DNA from: Cristatella mucedo
Lineage: Eukaryota > Bryozoa > Phylactolaemata > Cristatellidae
NCBI GenBank assembly: GCA_009760855.2
Contig: WPIO01000224.1
Coordinates: 124,001-188,000 of the forward strand
Length of the DNA: 64,000 nt
Reading direction: 5' to 3'
The translations under genes and the position numbers were made by a program. Positions within the stretch are counted from its first letter, which is position 1, and each line of letters starts with the position of its first letter. This document shows, one piece after another, positions 1-10,682 of this stretch. Below the pieces are notes generated by a model. It searched no databases, was not told the DNA's origin, and worked only from the letters and a program-made list of their open reading frames with translations.

Positions 1-82
1 CGCTCACGGAAGTGTCTATCGCTCAAAAATCGATACTGTTTCTTTCTAGCCTACGGTGAATATATGATAGGGCTGTAACCAC

Positions 83-386
83 TGTGGTCTGAGTATATGC
101 AGGCCGGTACCGCTCCTTCCTTAAACAGCTGTCGGGAGCATCACCGGTGGTGCATAGCTGTGGTCCGCCTGTGGTGTGGTTTGGACAGGCCGGTAACCAC
201 AGTCAGATGGTGGACTCACCATCGGGGTCGGCCAAAACAGCCGTGGGCGCGGAGGGGGATTCAGTGGGGAGAGGGGCGAGTGAAGTCGTGCTCCCTCTGC
301 TCTGTAGTAGAATAAACTGTTGGTGTTGGTTCTGTGCTGGCGTTCTTCGTGCAAGGCGTTCTTCGTGCAAGGCGCATGGAAGCACA
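83..386 (+). repeat. 5' LTR
   Basis: The LTR begins TGTGGTCTG and ends AGCACA. An AATAAA signal at 311-316 is followed by a GT-rich stretch, marking the likely R-region poly(A) site. Near the 3' end a 16-bp unit (GCGTTCTTCGTGCAAG) is tandemly duplicated at about 340-372. The same duplication is in the 3' LTR, so it predates insertion. By eye the two LTRs differ by about a dozen substitutions and two 2-bp indels. Confidence 0.92.
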
Positions 387-400
387 AGCTATTTCTTGGG

Positions 401-1128
401 ATGGAGTCGATGGCATCAATGGTAATGCTAGGAAAAATCGCACCTTATGACGGCAAAACGGACTTCGTCGAGTGGGTATGTCGACTGGACTCCGTGGCCA
501 AGACGCACAAGGTTAAAGATGACGATCTCGCCACACTCATGCCCTTGTACTTAACCGGCGGAGCTTTTGCCGTTTATGAAGGGCTGGTGGACAGTGATAA
601 ATGTGACTATATGAAGGTGAAACGCGTACTCAGCGCCGCGTTTTCGCCCGATTGCTTCCGCGCGTACGACGAGTTATCAAGCAGTAAAAACTTCGCGCGG
701 GGGAGTCGCAAGACTCCTACTTGGCGAACCTTGTTCGCTTGGCGTCTATTGTCTTTGCTGCTCAAGCGGGGGCACCCGCGTATCCCCCGGAGTCTTTGCT
801 GAAGTGTGCATTTGTGTCGGGCCTACCCGATGACGTAAAGTTGCAACTTCGAGCAGCGTGCTCGCTTACCAGAGCTGATTTGCCCGTGCTGGTTGAGATG
901 TCGAGGAACTTTGTCTCGTCAAGTGAAGCATGTCTCGCCGGCCGTTTCGAGGATCGATGCGCTCAGACCCGAGGCGCCGTGGTGCAGTCTAGGCCGGACT
1001 CGCAAAGGCGGTACACCGACCGGCCTTTTCGCAGCGGGCCGCGCACGCGACTTTGCTGGATCTGCGGCGATGCGAATCATCTAGCTGCTGCGTGTGGTAA
1101 AAAGTTCGGCGATCAAAAAAACGAATAA
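401..1128 (+). pseudogene. gag-like ORF with zinc knuckle, frameshifted
   Basis: A gag-like frame starts at ATG 401 (MESMASM...), 14 bp after the LTR, and runs to about 710. It then resumes in another frame to 1128, so there is a frameshift near 700-720. The C-terminal part carries a CCHC zinc knuckle at 1054-1095 (CWICGDANHLAAAC, spacing C-x2-C-x4-H-x4-C), which in retroelement gag proteins binds nucleic acid. The N-terminal part (residues about 10-60, IAPYDGKTDFVEWVCRL) resembles Gypsy capsid openings. Another frameshift near 1130 separates gag from the protease frame. The product would be a structural particle protein. It is broken here. Confidence 0.82.
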
Positions 1129-1154
1129 GGGGAACCGTCAACACCTGCGCCAGC

Positions 1155-2432
1155 GTGTTCCCCTTGACTTCGGCGCGACTGCCCTCCATTGGCGTGATGT
1201 TAAATGGCCGGTTCGCTACTGCACTTGTCGACACCGGCTGCTCCCGCACGGTGCTTGCATCAGTGCTGGCCTCCTCTCGTGATCTGCAGCTTGCGAGGGA
1301 AGGTATCTTGATGATGAACGGTGACCGCGCTCTCTGTACCTCTACGTGTAAGGTCAGCTTGTTAATTAGAGGAGTACCACTGGAGGTTAATTGTTTGGTG
1401 ACCGATACAATTGCTGGCTGGGACATCATCCTTGGGATGGATGTCATAAGAGCGCTAGGCGGCGTCCACGTAGGGCACGGCGGTGAAGGCCAAGTTGACT
1501 TCGGTAATGAGGCTCCAGCGACCCGCGGCGAAAGAAACAGTGTAACCTGCCCTCACTCACCCCCGGCCACCGACGTTTCGCTCGTTGCAAAGGTCGGAAA
1601 TTCGAGCGAGCTTACAGTCTCCGACAAAGATTTTACTGCAGTATTCCACGATGGCGCGTGGCACGTGCGCTGGAACTGGAAAGAAGGCGTACAGGCCCCC
1701 TTGCTGCAGAACCGTGTGTCCTCATATCGCATCCCGGCTGAGGTAGAAGCGGAATATGAACGGGAAGTGGAGGACTGGATAAATTGTGGTTGGCTTCAAC
1801 CTTTTCACGGGGAGTGCGGTGGGCTGATTCCCTTGATGGCGGTGGTCCAAAGCAGCAAAGGGAAAGTGAGGCCCGTCCTCGACTATCGCGAGCTCAACCA
1901 GTTCGTGTCGAGCCACACGGCTGAAGGGGACGTGTGCAGTAATAAACTTCGTGCATGGCGGCGAATGGGACGAAACATAAGTGTCGTGGACCTGCGTAAG
2001 ACCTATTTGCAAATTCACGTAGACCCATCATTGTGGAAGTACCAGGTGGTTGAATTTCATGGCCGCTGATACTGCCTGACTCGCCTGGGTTTCGGCCTTA
2101 ACGTTGCACCAAAAATAATGACTGTTATATTAAATAAAGTGTTGTCTATGGATGAGCGGGTCAGATCCGGCACGGATTCGTATGTCGACGACATTTTGGC
2201 GAACAATGATATCGTCTCAAACGACTGTGTGATTGAGCTTCTCCGAGAGTACGGACTTGAAGCAAAACCACCTGAAAAGTTAGAGGGTGGTCGTGTCCTA
2301 GGCCTCCGCATTGACAGTAAACGCAACGAGCTCGTATGGCGCCGAGATAATGCCATAGGCTCTGTACAGTCAGTGCTGACGCGGCGAGAATTATTTTCTT
2401 GGTGTGGGCAACTCGTCGGGCATTTCCGGTAG
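1155..2432 (+). pseudogene. Protease and reverse transcriptase, with in-frame stop
   Basis: The aspartic protease motif LVDTGCSRTVL has its catalytic DTG at 1230-1238. RT follows with VRPVLDYRELN (about 1868-1900), VVDLRKTYLQI (about 1985-2015) and YVDDI (about 2180-2195), the last containing the catalytic aspartates. A TGA at 2067-2069 interrupts the frame between fingers and palm, and the same frame then continues into TRLGFGLNVAP. A CGA-to-TGA change would explain it. The frame ends near 2430, where a shift moves the thumb and RNase H into another frame. The protein would copy element RNA into cDNA. It is non-functional here. Confidence 0.9.
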
Positions 2433-2887
2433 CTGGCTGGCTGCGACCCGCTTGCAGTTATCTCAAACGTATAGCCAGCGATCAGGACTGGGACAGCAAA
2501 GTACCGAGTGAGGTTCTGGAAATTGCTCACGACGTCCATCGCAGGGTGCTAGCTTCTGATCCGGTGACTGGAGCGTGGCAGGTGTCCAATGTCATCAGTG
2601 AAAAATTGTGGTGCGATGCGAGCAGCATCGCTATTGGAACGTGCCTTGAGATTGACGGTAAAGTGGTTGAGGATGCCTCTTGGCTTCGAATGCCGGACGA
2701 TACTTCGCATATAAACACCGCCGAGCTAGAAGCCGTCATCAAAGGCCTTAACATCGCTAATGCGTGGGGACTTCAGAAAGTCCAAATCGTGACTGATTCA
2801 ACTTCGGTGTTTGGTTGGCTGAAGTCATTGATCGATGGGGATAAACCCGTGAGGACGCGCGGCATGGGAGAGGCGATAATTCGATAA
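2399..2887 (+). pseudogene. RNase H domain of the LTR element
   Basis: After the frame change at about 2430 the thumb/connection reads AGWLRPACSYLKR. A typical Gypsy RNase H follows: LWCDASSIAIG (first Asp), INTAELEAVIKG (Glu) and IVTDSTSVFGWL (second Asp), about 2608-2820. These acidic residues would degrade the RNA strand of the RNA/DNA hybrid. Stops at 2885-2896 end the frame; the tether (PENKADQLTRVP) reappears in another frame near 2957-2995. It is part of the same decayed pol gene. Confidence 0.87.
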
Positions 2888-2954
2888 CGATAGTGCCTAC
2901 TCTGAGATATTATAACGGAGTGCAATCTGGAGACGACTGTAAGCCTAGTAAGGT

Positions 2955-3785
2955 CGCCGGAGAACAAAGCGGACCAGCTGACTCGAGTACCGCAAAGGTG
3001 GTTGAACGACTTGCTGTACCGGTGCCGTGGCTCCCGAGGTCAGTTTGGCGACTCCCAATATCGACCTCAAGCAATTCCACAATCTGCACCACCTGGGCGT
3101 CGACAGGACGCTATACTTAGCGAGGCTATGTCACCCTAATGCGAACATCCGCAGAACCGATGTAGAACGAATTGTTCGTTCCTGTCTTCGCTGCAGATCA
3201 GTGGATCCGTCACCGATTTCGTGGCAGCGAGGCAGTCTTGACGTCACCGAACCCTGGTCTCGTCTTGCGATCGATGTCACGCGTGCATCGGACTATTAAA
3301 GGCATGGCAGCTCGCACCGGTAGAGGAGTACTAGATATGGTGTACTGGTACAATTCGGCGCCGACTGAAGGGATAAAGGGCGAAACCGTGCCTCACAGGC
3401 GGTTATTTACATATGAATGGCGGTGCCCGCTCCAGCCAGAGAAGATACAGCACTGCAACGCCCAATCTGCCATTAACTACACAGCGGGGCAAAGGATTTT
3501 TGTAAAACCAGCCGATGTGCGGTGTGCGTCAAAATGCCAGAAGGGATTGTGACCTCGGGGACTCATGGCCTTGGTGTCGAGGTGATCGGAATCCGAAGAC
3601 ATGTGTCGGACGTCAGGTTAGTTCCGGACGCTGAGCCAGTTTTACCGGCTCAGCTGCCAGCACCCTCCCAGATAAGAGGCGAAGATGATGAGTATGCTGG
3701 GACAGAGGAAAGGGGTGGCCACCAGCTTCGCATGCGGTCGGAACTGCAGCACCCACGTTGGTTCTCCGACTACGTCATGGACTGA
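2955..3785 (+). pseudogene. Integrase remnant with deleted catalytic core
   Basis: The zinc-binding HHCC domain is readable at about 3075-3215 (FHNLHHLGVD, then CLRC). The first catalytic aspartate follows in WSRLAIDVT (about 3255-3285). The sequence then jumps to the far side of the core (MVYWYNSAPTEG, 3335-3375), so the second Asp and the Glu of the DDE triad are missing. A C-terminal part with VSDVRLVPDAEPV and a terminal WFSDYVMD ends in a stop at 3783-3785, in another frame. Integrase would insert cDNA into the host genome. This copy could not. Confidence 0.82.
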
Positions 3786-3870
3786 TCTGTACGTCAGGGG
3801 AAAAGAGAGTTTGCTTAAACGATTGTACAGTGCTCTACTCGCATTGCAGCTGGAAACTTGTGACCTTAAG

Positions 3871-3880
3871 GTCAAGGGAG
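3871..3880 (+). promoter_or_regulatory. Polypurine tract of the LTR element
   Basis: A purine-rich run, AAGGGAG, abuts the start of the 3' LTR. This is where plus-strand DNA synthesis is primed in LTR elements. Position and composition are the only evidence. Confidence 0.65.
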
Positions 3881-4188
3881 CCTGGTCTGAGTATATGCAG
3901 GCCGGTACCTCTCCCTCCTTAAACAGCTGTCGGGAGTATCACCAGTGGTGCATAGCTGTGGTCCGCTTGTGGTGTGGTTTGGACAGGCCGGTAACCACAG
4001 TCAGATGGTGGACTCATCATCGGGGTCGGCCAAAACACAGCCGTGGGCTAGGAGGGGGATTCAGTGGGGAGAGAGGGGCGAGTGAAGTCGTGCTCCCTCT
4101 GCTCTGTAGTAGAATAAACTGTTGGTGTTGGTTCTGTGCTGGCGTTCTTCGTGCAAGGCATTCTTCGTGCAAGGCGCATCGGAGCACA
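3881..4188 (+). repeat. 3' LTR
   Basis: Near-identical partner of 83-386, including AATAAA at 4113-4118 and the 16-bp duplication near 4141-4173. Its first two bases are CC where the 5' LTR has TG, so the conserved 5' terminal dinucleotide is lost. It ends GGAGCACA, followed by ACCAT. Confidence 0.92.
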
Positions 4189-5130
4189 ACCATTTTATTA
4201 CTCTATGCACATTCATATTCATATTATCAACATTATTATGCTAACTATCAAGGGTGGCGACGCTACATGCCAATATACACTGCAAAAAAATCGTAGCCGG
4301 CAGTCGAGAGAACCGTCGAGTCGCATGGATAACGTCACAGCGGCCCTAGCCGTTGGCAGTAAACTCTACCCATATAAACGAATGATTTTAGAGGGCAACA
4401 TCTCAAGCAGCAATTATCTGTTCTGACGCTCTGCGTCTGCTTCCATGTCCGCGCATACAGGCGAGCTGAGAGAGGACGTGTATGCTGCCCAATGAATCCA
4501 AATTAATCGACAGACCAGTGTCGCTGGGTTGGCAATTAACTCATAGACACACTCTCCTCAATAAATCTTTGCTAAAACACATATTATTGTATAATTAAAG
4601 GATTATGATGATAATTTATTTGCGTTTGTTGCATCAGTCTGTCACATTATAGTTAAGAGCAGTACATGCAAAAATGGGTCATCAGCAGAAACCCGCGATT
4701 CAAATGTTGTTAAGAGGTTAATGCATGCTTTGCCTACAAAAACCCTTACGAATCGACGGACGACAGGTCTACACCTCAAAACTCTTAAATGAACTATAAG
4801 GGTTTATGCTTTCGGATTCGCCAGATGTAAGCCCGCAGAGCTCATTTCCAACCAAAACGCCTTGCAGTGTTGCAGAATGATGGTTGCGGATACAGTTCAG
4901 CCCCTACTCTCGAAAACCTCGACTGGGAATACAAGCGCTAAAAGATAAAACCTACCGTTTCTCCTGGTTGCCGCGAGTATGACGCTACTGGTGCACCATG
5001 GGCGAAGGTCGCGCCAGCTTTCGATGCCTCGATTTGGGTACAACGAAGAAGTACTTGGTTGAGTTGCTCAGGTGTTTCGGGGTAGGGCGCTTGAATGCCC
5101 TGACAGCATACTTATAGGCCGGGCTGCTCT
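4189..5130. other. Unassigned AT-rich spacer
   Basis: No domain, exon or repeat was recognised. Short open frames at 4189-4426 are readthrough from the LTR with no family signal. Confidence 0.5.
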
Positions 5131-5485
5131 AATAATAATAATAATAATAATTCACTTGATAAAGCGCCCTCAGAGAACTCAATCTCTCTCTAGGCGCTTT
5201 ACATTTGCTGTAAAGTGAAATGCAACTGAATGGTAAGTAAAATCATGCTTGAAAAACAAACGAGATGAATAATATGGTTAGGGGTGACATGCACAGGGTC
5301 AGCATGCAAATGCGCTTAGTGGCAGCATGCACAGTGTCAGCACGCATAAGCACATCAAATACGAATCACAGGGACCCACTAAATGCTGTCTTAAATAGGT
5401 GTGTTTTTAGGTTCCTTTTAAATGTCAGGTCAGGGGATGTTTTGACGCAGGTCGGGAGGGAGTTTCAGGCTTTGGCTCTATGCGG
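5131..5485 (-). mobile_element. LINE-A1 3' end, 5'-truncated
   Basis: Read on the minus strand, this is the end of the LINE-A RT ORF (TFKRNLKT region), the A1-type 3'UTR (TGCATGCTGCCACTAA, then GCATGATTTTACTTACCATT) and the terminal hairpin (GGCGCTTT/AAAGCGCC arms with TCTCT/AGAGA inner arms). An (ATT)n tail follows at 5131-5151. Similarity fades near 5480, which gives the truncation point. Confidence 0.9.
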
Positions 5486-5605
5486 AGACAGGCACTGTAG
5501 CTGTGCGTTGAATGTGCGTCATCCATTCGTTCCCCGACGAGTGGTCGCCTCACTTGAATGAATCGGTCTGGAGGATTAGGGAAGCTGATCATATCCGAGT
5601 CGCCT

Positions 5606-5978
5606 TAATAGATTAGCTATTCCATTCATCCGCTTAAAGACCGTTGGCGACAGAAGCATTAGCTCTGCAAGTGTGAAACTGTGGAACTCGCTTCCGCGAT
5701 TCTTACGTCACGACAACTACTTTCCTACTGTCGACTATGGCTCATGCTTTTCAGTGGTCGTGAGCTCCTACTTCCATGCTACTCACTAGCTCAACTGCTC
5801 TCCTGGCTCTGCTATGCTTCCCACCTTCTCTTTGTCGCGTGAGAAGAAGTCTGTTGGCTACCGAATGCGTACCGAAAGTCGCTTAGGCTGTGAGTGTGCT
5901 ATACAAAACTCTCCTGCGTAACACCTACGTAGTCTATACGGCTCTATGGAGTTGCAGACGGAGATACATCACATTAGC
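5606..5978 (+). mobile_element. LINE-B 3' end fragment
   Basis: It matches the last part of the LINE-B copy ending at 32668. The ORF tail (CCGCTTAAAGACCGT) is followed by the conserved 3'UTR block (CGAATGCGTACCGAAAG, GGCTGTGAGTG) and ends GAGATACATCACATTAG, a short decayed (ATTAC)n-type tail. It is 5'-truncated and in opposite orientation to the LINE-A1 piece just upstream. Confidence 0.87.
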
Positions 5979-8802
5979 CGCTTCACTTAAATATGGCTAC
6001 CACCGTAGAAGCTTCGAGCGGATAGCCTTCAGCAAGGCGCCCCTTAGCAAGTCCCTTTGGTTGACACAGTCTAGGCAGACGTGCAGACGTAATCATCAGG
6101 GGAGCGTGAAGCAGCTACTTACTAAAGTTTGACCTTCAGGCAGCTTGCGTTGCTGGATCTAAAGTGAAATCAGAAGCCCACCGCTTGATATAAACGGCTC
6201 GTAGCTGCGAGCCGCAGGCTCAATATTCGCAAGGGTTCTAGGGCTACTCTACAGATTAAGCGAGTATCCCTAATTTCAAAGGTTGAAGCTGTGTACCATT
6301 ACAGAGCTGCCATGAAGACTCGGTAGATTTGCGAGAAAATAAATCATCAAACGCCTACATTTCCTATAAATGAGCGGGATGCGGCGCAACAAAGAAGTGC
6401 TACCGAGGGGAACCTGCTGCGACATAGTAAAAGCTCATTTCACCTACGCCCAGTAAAGAAATCTAATTACTTTCCTTTAGAAGATAAATCAAAGAAAAAC
6501 TTGTTTCGAAACCACGCCCCCAATAGTAAGGCTTTCCGACATCCCTTTAAATCGCATCTCTGAAACGAGCTGGAGCCCAAACTTAGAAAAGCTCATTCAA
6601 GCAGATTGGAGAATTCAGGCAGCCGCACGATACCCACGAGCAGCTACCACTCTGCTTGGAGCGGCGCTGGCACACTGAAGGGGCTGCTCTTATAGTAAGG
6701 GCAAGCGTTTTGCTCCCCAGCCCTATTTGCTGTACCTGAGTTCTGGGGTCGGCGGCGCCAGCTCAAATAACCTGCATAAGAATTTAGCAGTGAGATATTT
6801 GCTTTAGTTATTCTTAATAGCAGGCGGAAAACGTTAGCATGCATTCAGTTCAATATTATATCACTCGTCACTTCTCATGCGTACATTCGCCGGTCGCGAA
6901 AAGTTCATAAAAGCGTCGCAATAATAGGCGCAATATTGCAGCAAGAATGCCGTGCCCACCTGAGTCACCTAAAAATCGAAAAATAGAAAGTAAGAAAATC
7001 TATAGCAACCCGTTGAGCTTACCGAGGGCGAAAACACCACATCCGCTAACGGCAATGGTTCAGACGCCGATTGCCTTTGCAGAAGCCTCTTATTGCTGCC
7101 AATCATTACTCTTCAGGACATATATTTCCTTTTCCGGGATCGTCCATATTTAATGCAATTTTCTTGAGTGAATGCGTTCATGCCAAGTGCTGCTCCTCGA
7201 CTGGGTGCAAGCCCGCCGCCTACGAAGCGGGAAATCGGCAGAGAGGCACTAAAGGGGGTCTTTGACGTCATCGACACACTTTTTTTGTTCAAGTTACACT
7301 CATCCATTCCGAATAGTCGCTAGTGGCCCAGCATTGTACTTAATGTTGTACAGAGCCTTGAATGAGGCATGGCTCAAAAAGAAAGAAGTTTAACTTCCTT
7401 AAAATATTGCATTATGCATTAGCAAGCTTTGAGTATCTACTCGTAGCGACGCATTGCGATAAAGATTCTCTGATATTAATGTCCGTGCATCCATTGTTTT
7501 CAATTGTATAGCCTCTGCTAGTATACCATGAATAGGGCATATAAGCTGAAGCATGGCTTCGAGCTTGAACCTATGCTGATACCTCTTATTGGTAGTCAAC
7601 AGGGCAGACTAACTTTAAATTAATTCGAGTAATCCGATAAAATTTCGATTTAGGGAGGATGATAAGCTAACCCTAATCCGGGCAGGAGAAGTAAGTTTTA
7701 AATGTGGACTAATTGTCTTTAGCAGCTAATATAACTTGGTCTACAGACCGTTAAGATTCCCAGGGCTGCAGGAGCAAAATTGGGTATCTGGATTTACAGT
7801 CCAGGTAACATTTTTTTAAACAGAAGTAGGTCGTTTGCCTTGACCTTTTTGCTTTCAATGAATGCTAAAAGGAGCTGAAAAGCTGGGTAACTTGATTGCA
7901 TGCACATTGAATAGTAAGCAGCAACCAGTTGAGATCACAGGCGTTCAATAAAGCTAAAAAATTATGTTTCTCTCACCTGCAACTAAAGCACTCTGTTAAA
8001 TGTGAGAACTGCCTCTCACTGTCAGAGAGAGACTTCAAAAACCCGTGGCTGACCCTAATTACGTGCCGTAATACTTTACCTCTGCATCGATGGCCCGGCA
8101 TAGAGTCAAAGATCTTTCTTTGAAACCTGAAGAGACAAGACTTATTACTCCTCTATAAACTTGGCGTCATAATGGCACGGTAGCCTATATATGTTAATTT
8201 TAGCAGTCATTTTGACCGTAGCAAACGCATATTTGAAACCTTGGCCCACGCTCTGATTAGAGCTTCGTATCACTATTTTAGGAACTTGTGGCAGCGCCCG
8301 AATGTACACTGCATTACATGTCTCTCCTAATTTAAAGAAGAAATTACAAAGATAAACTCTAAAAATATGCTACCAAAAAAAGGTTAGTTGATTTACCCTC
8401 CCTATTGAATAGCTGCAGATGAGCTTAAACGGCAATCACCACCTCGTTTAATTGGCTATTAAGGATCGCACAAAGAAGGACTCTAACTCACCACCTGGAG
8501 CGTAAAGAACGAGCACCTCAGCCCCTGGTTTTGGACCCATGAAACCTTCTTGGAACTGACACTAAAAGTTCATGTGGAAGGCACTCCTGTTATCTAGGCC
8601 AACTAAAACAAAAATCTTTGCACTTTCTTTAGAAACACGCTGAAGCTGCGACGTCAAAAACGTCGAGATGCTACGAGCATATATTGACATTGAATAATTT
8701 TTATACTAAATTCTTAAGCCAAATATATTTCTTTCTGGAATTGTAATGGTCGCAGGTAGAGAAATCATGCCTTTATGGGATTGGGGATAAATATACTCAA
8801 TG
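5979..8802. other. Unassigned region, no gene recognised
   Basis: About 2.8 kb of AT-rich sequence. The open frames are under 70 codons (6644-6844 minus, 6947-7153 plus, 7929-8123 plus) and show no recognisable motif. No LINE, SINE or LTR similarity to the rest of the window was seen. Confidence 0.5.
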
Positions 8803-9000
8803 AATAATGATAATGGTAATAATAATTCATATTATATATTGGAGAACTCAATCTCTTTCCAGGCACTTTGCATTTGCTGCAAAGTAACTACGATCGAATG
8901 CTTAGTGGTAGCTTACTCAATAAACAACAAGAACACAGCTATGGGTGACATGTGCAGGGTCAGCATGCAAGTTTGATTTGTGGCAGCATGAACAGAGTAC
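8803..9000 (-). mobile_element. LINE-A2 3' end, old copy
   Basis: On the minus strand it carries an A2-type 3'UTR (a GTTATTCTTGTTG-like segment and GCTACCACTAA before the CGATCG segment). It ends in a degraded hairpin and an (ATT)n tail at 8803-8832. Only about 200 bp survive. Confidence 0.8.
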
Positions 9001-9292
9001 TGATCCTTAAGCCTAACAGTGGGAACAAGGTCCACCATTCATGAATAACTTGGCTAGACATTACCCTCCTTGCGTGACTTGTTAAAATCTGTATGCTCAA
9101 GTCTTCACATTAAAGCTAGCTGACTACAAATCTAATTTGATATACTAGTGATCCCTGAATCTGAATGTCCCCGAGTGATACAATATCCATGAAATGAAGC
9201 CTTACCCTGTAGCTTGTTTCACAAAGATGACAGGCATATTCTGATCTAGCAGTGACTGCAAATTCTATCGGCCAAATAAGCTCCAATAAAAT

Positions 9293-9646
9293 GTGTTTGT
9301 CAGCCTATTTAAAAATTGTTACACCTCATTTTTTGAAAGTCTGAATACTGCAAAGAAAGGGCACAGCCAGCAAGTCGTTAATATGTCTAAAGAGAGCAAC
9401 CAAATTGGTTTAACCACATGCCTAACAGTTACCTTATCCAAAAGCTTCGGATCTGTAAATTTGAAAACGATTTTCAGTAACGCTATATATGCCCCGTCAC
9501 CGAGAATAGATCTTAAGACCCTCGATAAAACGAGATTTCTCATATCAGAGTGGCAGGAGCACTGCCCAATCGACGCATGTCTGGGAAGCCTTCTTGAACA
9601 AAAGGCCAACACAATTAGAGATGCAATTTTAGCCCATCATTGGTAA
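9293..9646 (+). CDS. Candidate terminal exon, unknown protein
   Basis: A 117-codon open frame ends in TAA at 9644-9646, with AATAAA at 9842-9847 about 200 bp downstream. I recognise no family. The second half (DLKTLDKTRFLISEWQEHC) has a mixed polar/hydrophobic composition typical of coding sequence. Possible acceptors are a pyrimidine-rich TTTTTTGAAAG near 9338 or CTGCAAAG near 9354, so the true exon may start inside the frame. There is no signal peptide or transmembrane segment. The opposite strand is also open over 9319-9612, which weakens the case. It could be the last exon of a host gene or a chance frame. Confidence 0.3.
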   Translation: MFVSLFKNCYTSFFESLNTAKKGHSQQVVNMSKESNQIGLTTCLTVTLSKSFGSVNLKTIFSNAIYAPSPRIDLKTLDKTRFLISEWQEHCPIDACLGSLLEQKANTIRDAILAHHW

Positions 9647-9841
9647 AGCCTCTCAAACCCATCTGCGAAGAAGTTACACCTTTCATGAACCTTGCTAATA
9701 TTATTATCTATTTAAAAATGACAAAATTCCGTCGCAGGGCCTAGCCTAATTGTGCGCTCCAAGTTATTGAATCTGACGTCTTTTATGGTAGATTGTGCCT
9801 AATAGAAAACCTTGAGTTTACCTGCCAAACTTGAGGCTCCG

Positions 9842-9847
9842 AATAAA
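9842..9847 (+). terminator. Candidate poly(A) signal AATAAA
   Basis: A perfect AATAAA lies about 195 bp after the stop of the 9293-9646 frame. Such hexamers are common in AT-rich DNA, so it only supports the exon call in combination. Confidence 0.3.
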
Positions 9848-9966
9848 TACTATAACAAAGCCTCTCTCCTGGTAGCACCTCGCTGTAAGCACAGCCCATA
9901 TTTAAGAGGGCAGAACAGCAGATACATGAATTAATTCTTAAACTTTGAAGCTGCTCCTTATATTAA

Positions 9967-10496
9967 ATCAAACGGATTGACTTTGAGGTTTTGTCGCTCA
10001 CTTTTAGGTCTCTTTATTCTATGGCTCCAGTCTATCCCTCAGATCTACTACCCCATCAGGCCAAGCATCGTCCCACCCGCTTCCAACCGTCTACAAATAC
10101 CTCGTACAAACCTCAAATCTTTTGGAGACTGTGCATTTAGTTCGTATGCTCCCAAAGCCTGGAACTCCCTTCCGACCGGCATCAGAACATCCCCTGACCT
10201 GACCACATTTAAAAGGAACTTAAAAACACCTATTTAGGACAGCATTTAGTGGGTCCCTGTGATTCGTTCTTTAAGTGCTTATGCGTGCTGACACTGTGCA
10301 TGCTGCCACTAACCGCATTTGCATGCTGACCCTGTGCATGTCACCCCTAACCATATTATTCATTTTGTTTGTTTTTCAATCATGATTTTACTTACCATTC
10401 AATTGCATTTCCCTTTGCAGCAAATGAAAAGTGCCTAGAAAGAGATTAAGTTCTCTGAGGGTGCTTTATCAAGTGCATTATTAATATTATTATTAA
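9967..10496 (+). mobile_element. LINE-A1 3' fragment
   Basis: The C-terminal RT-ORF segment (CGGATTGACTT, then a frame reading APKAWNSLP) is followed by the A1 3'UTR, the hairpin and an interrupted (TTA)n tail at 10477-10495. The ORF has small indels. It is 5'-truncated within the RT 3' domain. Confidence 0.9.
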
Positions 10497-10682
10497 GAGG
10501 TCAAATTTTCGCCTTCTCAATTATGCAATGTGCTCGTCGGATCTATTGCCTCTTTAATGAATGTCATGCCACTTACCGTGTTTCGGACTGTATTTAGTAC
10601 ATTAAACGTGATGAAAGAGTTAAATTACTTAAACGGAGAGTCCTGTCTTATCCAAAGCTCAAGTTATTTAACGTATTTCAGC

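Larger units (their letters stand above)
83..4188 (+). mobile_element. Degenerate LTR retrotransposon with two LTRs
   Basis: Two direct repeats of about 305 bp (83-386 and 3881-4188) bracket gag, protease, RT, RNase H and integrase remnants in canonical Ty3/Gypsy-like order. The flanks ACCAC (78-82) and ACCAT (4189-4193) look like a 5-bp target duplication with one mismatch. A purine tract sits directly before the 3' LTR. The internal region has several frameshifts, an in-frame TGA in RT and a deletion in the integrase core, so it is not autonomous. The RT style (VRPVLDYRELN, then YVDDI) matches a Gypsy-related group I recall from several invertebrate genomes; the exact clade is not established. 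No tRNA primer-binding site is obvious just after the 5' LTR. Confidence 0.93.

Noticed and set aside
5131-5151. (AAT)n runs as independent microsatellites
   Set aside because: Nearly all (AAT)n/(TTA)n runs here directly follow a LINE-A hairpin and are element tails.
9319-9612. 97-codon minus-strand frame
   Set aside because: It mirrors the 9293-9646 plus-strand frame and lacks splice or poly(A) context.
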